A DNA stretch of 64,000 nucleotides from Cryptomeria japonica (lineage: Eukaryota; Streptophyta; Pinopsida; Cupressales; Cupressaceae): contig NC_081408.1 in assembly GCF_030272615.1 (NCBI RefSeq), positions 765,450,330-765,514,329 of the forward strand, read 5' to 3'. Position numbers and translations under genes: made by a program. Of this stretch, positions 58,434-64,000 are shown one piece after another. The first letter of the stretch is position 1; each line of letters opens with the position of its first letter. The notes under the pieces are model-generated. The model had not been told where the DNA came from. It ran no database searches and was given only the letters and a program-made list of their open reading frames with translations.

Positions 58434-60560
58434 CCTGAAGTATGGATGCTCTGAAAAGCATCTATTAGGTCTGAGATATTGAATAGGGTTAATTTTATGA
58501 CAATTTGTCCAGTTAGAATAACTCCCTTTGTCTTCTATCCAACACGTGTTGTGTTTGCATGCTTATTATTCCTAAAACCTCTGAACGTGAAATGGGAATT
58601 CTGAAGTTCAGGAAAGGTTAGGTAATCTATCCTTGCTACTGTGAATGAGATGATTAAAATTAATTTATTTTAAAATTATTGTTGGCTATGATGTTTTTAT
58701 TGCAAATGGAAAATATCACTGCAATGAATGAAAGGTTGGATGTTCTGTTGTAAAATATATTCAACACCGAACTTGAATCTTTTTCCTCATCACTTGCTGT
58801 GTATGGGAATATCAATAAGACTTGGTTTGATCTCTGCATTTGCTGTGAAATTTCTGTTGCAAGTTGGACAAGACTTAGTTTAATTTCTGCTTTTGCCGTG
58901 AAATATCTCTTGAAAGGACTGGTACATTGATCTGATTCAGTGGTATGCTGGGCCTAAATTTGATGGGTGTATGGTTGTATTCAACAAACTTTGCCATAAA
59001 ATACATTTTAAGTTTTTGGGAAGACTGTATTTCATGAAAGGGAGAATTTTGAACAGATTATAAAGAAAGGATCATATTAAAATATAGATCAGATCTATTA
59101 TATATTTTTTAAAAATAAAATATAATTTCACGTTTGAATGGTAACTCTGAATAGATAATAGTCACAGAAATCTGGCTTGACTGGCAGGGTCTTCCGCCAA
59201 ATTTAGGCTCTAGTGGAATGTACTGTATCCAATTAAGTGATTAACACAGATTCGGGGAAATACCGAGGAAATGTAATTTAAGCCGTCTCTGAGTCGGAAT
59301 GGTGATATGAATATTCACTTATTTTTATCCGTTTTGCCTAGTTTCTCGAATTTTCTTGTAATGATGATAGATCCCTAATCAGAAATCCATCGAATTTGAT
59401 CTGAAACATTGAAAGGAAAAATTTATGTGGTCAAATAAAATAAAAAATGCACAATAATAGATCTTTCTAACTAATCAAAGGATGAATGTTTTATATTTTG
59501 TAAGAACAAATACGCCGAAATTCTCTGTAGTGCTTGTGCAGATTTATGAAGTGTCTTTTTTTTTGCCCTTCTATTATTATAGTTTGTGGTTGGCCAGTAA
59601 CTGAAAAAAAGCCATTAGCTATGCTAATAATTCAGCCAGAGGATTATCATAAATGCCGCCATTTTGTTTTTGATATCGATCTTATTGTAATGCATCGAGG
59701 CTAAACTACCAAATAAATTATTGATTTAAATAAAACAGTACTCGAGCAGACTGGATAAATTAGTAACTCGGACAAATAAAGCACCAGGATTGTATTTCCC
59801 AACAAAATGCAACTGATGAGCCTTTTGAACAATTTTAATAGCAGCCTCAATATATATATGCCAAAACATCATGATCTAAATCAAGCGCTTTTCAAAGATG
59901 TTAAAACTCGGTAATAAGAGGGAATCATTTACTAAGCCGCCATATGATGAAATATTAAGGTAAAAAAATAATAAATAGAGTAGAAGCTTATAAATAAAAA
60001 AATCTAAAACGTGTTTTAATATGATTTGGTGGGAAAATATAAAAAAAAATAGGATGAAGAATAAAATAAAATAAAATAAAGGTGAATGCTCTATCTTGTG
60101 TATGGTGTGAAAATGTCAAAAATATATTAGAAAATGATTTTTAGTAGAGAAATTTGTAAACCAATCAAAAAATTAAAAATCAAATTAATGCAATATGACA
60201 AATGAAGAAAGGGAATCTTAATCAATGAGTGAAGTGGAATGAGTGAAGTGGAAGCGTATGTAAACAAGTAAGATTAAAATATTTGATGCATTGTAATCTA
60301 ATCTAATTGAAGAAAAAATTGAAAATTATAATGTAATGAGGGAGTCAAAAGAGATAAGTTTTCTATTCTATTTATGATTATAATGGTGAAGTTTATATAT
60401 TTTGGACCTATGACAATCAAATTGATTTTAGAACATTGAATGATGTGTAAACTAGCTTAATTTCATATGAAAGTTGCAAATATTGGCATTTGTTCTTGAA
60501 TTTTACCATCACTTATTTCTAGATTTTATTCTTTGAAAAATATTCTCTCATATCTAGCCA
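58434..60560. other. Possible 3' UTR then AT-rich intergenic DNA
   Basis: No gene or domain recognised. A short (AAAAT)n run lies at 60061-60082, and A/T-rich sequence dominates after 59.9 kb. Confidence 0.5.
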
Positions 60561-60565
60561 AACTA

Positions 60566-61760
60566 TTAGCAACCTTGTTCCATTCCCAAGGTATATGGTA
60601 GAAGGTTACCAAGTCCAAAAAAACTATAAAGTCTCACAATCTGTGAATCCAACAATAGTTTTCCAACCCAAAGCACAATATTTTTCCAAAGCATAAAGGA
60701 TAGGAAGAGCTTCCATATAATTATTAGAATGATACCCCTTGTACCAGTCCCAAAATGCCTCAGATTACCTCTAGACGAGCCATCAGTATTTATCTTCAAC
60801 ACATCATGAGGGGGAGGAGATAAACACCCATCCCTTTGAACTTTACTCCTAAACTGATTGACACTCCTCAAAGGGTGATCCTTCACCCCACAACCCTCCA
60901 AGTCCAACCTCTGCATGATGACCAAATCCCTAGGATCCACATGAGAAGACAAACCACATTTAGCTGCCAGAGTTTCTTGTAAGCCACTAATGATTCTCAT
61001 CCAGACCTGATGACTAAGCATCATGTTACCTTGGAAAATCTACCTGTTTCTTTCAAGCCATAATTGCCAAAGGATAAAAGAGGGGCCAATATTCCAATGA
61101 ATCTACAAGAACGAAGTTGAGGCTAACAAGTTCCTTAAAGAAGTCCAAAAATCCACTAAGGATGAAGCATGAGTGCAAGCAGTGCTCCATAACCCCCACC
61201 AACAATGCCAAACTTTCCTAGCAAAAGGGCAAGCAAAAAAGATATGATGGGAATTCTCTTCGCTCTGATCGTACAAAACGCATCTAGAGGGGGCCTGAAA
61301 ACCCCTTTTCCTTAGATTATCCCAAGTGAGACACCAATTCAGAGCAACAAGCCACAAGAAAAAAATAGATTTAGGCCATGAAAATTTAGACCAAACTTGT
61401 TTCCATCAAGGATCCCCATGTCCCCAAAAGTTTGTCTATCAAGCTCCTTATAGCCCAAGGCCACAAAGAATTTACCCTTTGGGTCAGAACCCCAAGAAAG
61501 AACATCCCTATCCTCCAAAGAACTACAAGCTTTGCTAGATAAAATATTACGAAGATCTTGGTGATCCTCATTAGAACCTCCTGGAGGCCACTCATGAGGA
61601 TCCTTCCATCTAAACACCTCAGCATCACCAACCACCTGAGAAGTTTTATAATCCCTAACCTTACTCCAATCGGCAACCAAAAAGGTCTTATATGAGGATA
61701 TATAGAGGCAATCAGAGCATAGCCATCCCAAGAGTCAAACCAAAACAAAGCTTTAGAGCC
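60566..61760 (-). pseudogene. 5'-truncated L1-type LINE (zinc finger and RNase H part)
   Basis: On the minus strand: WFDSWDGYAL and DWSKVRDY (about 61745-61660), DVLSWGSDPKGKFFV, then the zf-RVT region LTWDNLRKRG, SEENSHHIFFACPFARKVW (61340-61190), then an RNase H domain PPPHDVLKINTDGSSRGN (about 60815). These are the C-terminal parts of plant L1 ORF2. RT and endonuclease are absent, as expected for 5' truncation during target-primed insertion. Frame changes and stops separate the pieces. No poly(A) or target duplication is evident at the 60560 end. Confidence 0.8.
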
Positions 61761-64000
61761 TCTATTACATATCCACTATTTGTCTTATGTTGAATGCATT
61801 AGTGTAGAATTGATTTGTATCAGTTTTTTTCTTGTAGATTTGGCTTAGAATTTTAAATTCAAAACTTTATTATCCCTTTCATTTGACATTTATGAATGTG
61901 AATTTATCAAATTGCATTCTAAAGTGGTTTATATAAACAACTATTTCTAATTAAAATGAATCATCTAATGTTAAAGGCATGATGCATGTTTGCTTTTTGT
62001 TTGAGAACTTCACACTAGTTATCTAGTAGATTCCTAAAGGTGTTTGTAAACATTGCATATCCTTACATATTTTTAAAAACTAAGAAATTGAAGTGAACAA
62101 ATTTTAGATCATATAATGTGCTAAATCAAAATTGCACATTACATGTTCACTTTTGCCCACTATGACTAGCTTTGAGTTCGCATAAGTGACCTAAATAGTA
62201 CACAATTAGATGTATAGGTCAACAATCGAGGGCAAAGTTTCAGCATCTTGACAAATGATTTTCTTACATTAGGATAAAGACATCTACATCAAAATTAGAA
62301 CTAAGCAACCATGGATTTAATTTATTTAATTTGGTATTCCTATGAGCATTAATTATAAATTTTATTTTGATTATACGTCCTAGCTCCTAAATTCTAGACT
62401 TTTAGTGGTGTTTGTTATTTATTTACATAAATTTGTGTAAAATGTCTTTAACACTTTATCTTTCATTACATTTTTGGTGAACTTGACATTTCTACATGAC
62501 CTAGAGCTTTACCTTGGGATTTATCTTTCATCATTATTAGGGTTTTTAAATCATATTTGTTCTCATATCCTTAAATATAAGATTTACTTAGGGTTTGTGT
62601 AATGAATGAGTCATATAATTTGTAATTAATATCAAATCTAAAGAATACACAAGTAAAACATGAAATATACTAAAATAACCTCCATCTTATCTGCATGTTA
62701 AAGAATGTTGATTTTATGTAACATAAAATATTTATTTTACAACAAACTATGTCATAAACCATTCAACATTTGCACTCATAAACCAAACTTCAAAACAACA
62801 TTGGAGCTTATTTATATTGATAGAATGTACAAGAAAATGTCGGCATAAATAAAAAATAACAATAGTACAAATGATATTCAAATTTGCAAACAAAAATGTT
62901 ATGTTGAAACTAATTAACAAATCTTGCAAACAAACTACTAAAAGTTATGTTCAAAACCAAATAATTTTTTTATTTGTAGATTGCAACCTCTATGTGAGAT
63001 TGCCCTCAAGAAATTAAAGGGGTTTTCTCTTTTGATTTTAGTTTCAAAGGGGTTTTGTTCGAAAATTGATGAATTAGCACAAGTGTTCAAGGATTTTTAA
63101 TGGAGTTTTAGTATGATAAAAATGAGATGTTGAAACTACTTGCAATTTATAGATGTTGAATTCTCAATTTGGGCACTCAAATTCTAATGCCCTTTTCATG
63201 GAAAATAGTAAAATAAAATTATTTTCAATATTCTCCCTCTAAAAGATGTAAATTCAAAATCTTGCCATAACCTACGGTAGATTCTATCATGTGTCCCCTT
63301 TCAAATATAGATAATCAAGAAAACATTAGCTTATTTCTCATAGGCTAAAGAGAATGATGAGAAATATTTAATAATAATAATTTTAGTTATCTTACTCACT
63401 TTATGATATAACTTCATAAAGTGATGACTTATTTTTTTAGAAAGAGAGTCAATAAAATGTCACTAGGATAGAGGGGCAAAAGTAATGTTTTATTTAAAGG
63501 ACTTTCTAGGCACTTCTCAAATAAAGTTTGGAGGGAAATGGGAAATTTTTTTAAAAAATTAATTATTTTCCATCAAAGAGTTTATAGAAGTTGTGCATAG
63601 AAGAGGAATCATCCATTGTCATTTACTATCAAACCTTTTTCACAAAGATTGAGCACAAGTGTATTCGCCTTTTTCTCTCAAGAATATAAACTCTTTACAC
63701 AAGAATTAAAGGACTGAAACCCTCTTTACATGGGGATTTTGAGGACAAAAACCATCTATATTTTCTATGACTTGGAGGACAAAATCATTTGATTCATTTG
63801 AAGTAATTCCAATCATGGATTACCATTAAGTTGAAAGAGTTTTAGGAGATTTTCAAATTTCTACACCACTCCATATTGCCACTATAGTACTACCATGTCG
63901 CCACTATAATGTCATAGTACTATACCATTATGGGTGCATATTTGTCGAAGGGTTTTCATACTATATATTTTCATCTATTGTGAGGAATTTTAATATTATT
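61761..64000. other. AT-rich sequence without recognised features
   Basis: 2.2 kb with only short open frames. Near 63875-63930 the phrases GCCACTATAGTACTA and CGCCACTATAATGTCATAGTACTA repeat loosely. Confidence 0.5.

Overview
The window looks like nuclear DNA of a seed plant with a large, repeat-dominated genome. A gymnosperm is my guess, from the bulk of old nested LTR elements and LINEs, but nothing in the sequence proves it. I see no bacterial, organellar, rRNA or intact tRNA features. Almost all of the first 47 kb is a stack of transposable elements inserted into one another. One probable host gene starts at 52.4 kb. The rest is decayed intergenic DNA.

Layout. (1) 1-600 is the edge of a minus-strand LTR. 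741-1395 is a striking minisatellite whose ~60-bp unit carries a near-perfect 32-bp palindrome. 1.5-2.45 kb is a LINE remnant. (2) A plus-strand L1-type LINE begins near 3.56 kb, stops at 5150 and resumes at 29641, running to about 32.55 kb. (3) Between these halves sits a 24.5-kb Ty3/gypsy element of the Tat type (5154-29638): two ~1.47-kb LTRs, gag, aspartic protease, G-patch, RT, two RNase H domains, integrase, and a long 3' region holding an antisense plant-mobile-domain (PMD) gene. Its 5' LTR was later hit by a tRNA-derived SINE (5176-5747) and its pol linker by a complete Ty1/copia element (13376-18932, 5-bp target duplication GAAAG). (4) A minus-strand LINE that keeps ORF1 but not ORF2 lies at 32.56-34.03 kb. 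(5) A decayed plus-strand ORF of unknown function (34.25-35.54 and 46.87-47.33 kb) is split by a second, minus-strand gypsy element lacking pol (35538-46866). The 5' LTR of that element carries two further insertions that look like solo LTRs. (6) 47.3-52.2 kb holds microsatellites and short tandem duplications. (7) 52477 starts a small arginine/serine-rich, probably mitochondrial protein resembling the NUCLEAR FUSION DEFECTIVE 6 family, with a TATA box, telo-box and site II element upstream and several candidate 3' exons up to 58.4 kb. (8) A 5'-truncated minus-strand LINE lies at 60.57-61.76 kb; the remainder is featureless.

How the parts relate. The two gypsy elements share LTR architecture, polypurine tract, and a leader with repeated AAAAAGAACC motifs, so the pol-less one is plausibly a non-autonomous relative mobilised by proteins of the Tat element. 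None of the elements is intact: the Tat RT has lost its motif A, and both the copia polyprotein and the antisense PMD gene are closed mainly by TAG codons that a single C-to-T change in a methylatable CAG would create. The most unusual signals are the antisense PMD gene inside the retrotransposon, twin clusters of AGCGCT palindromes at the two ends of that element, and the palindromic minisatellite.
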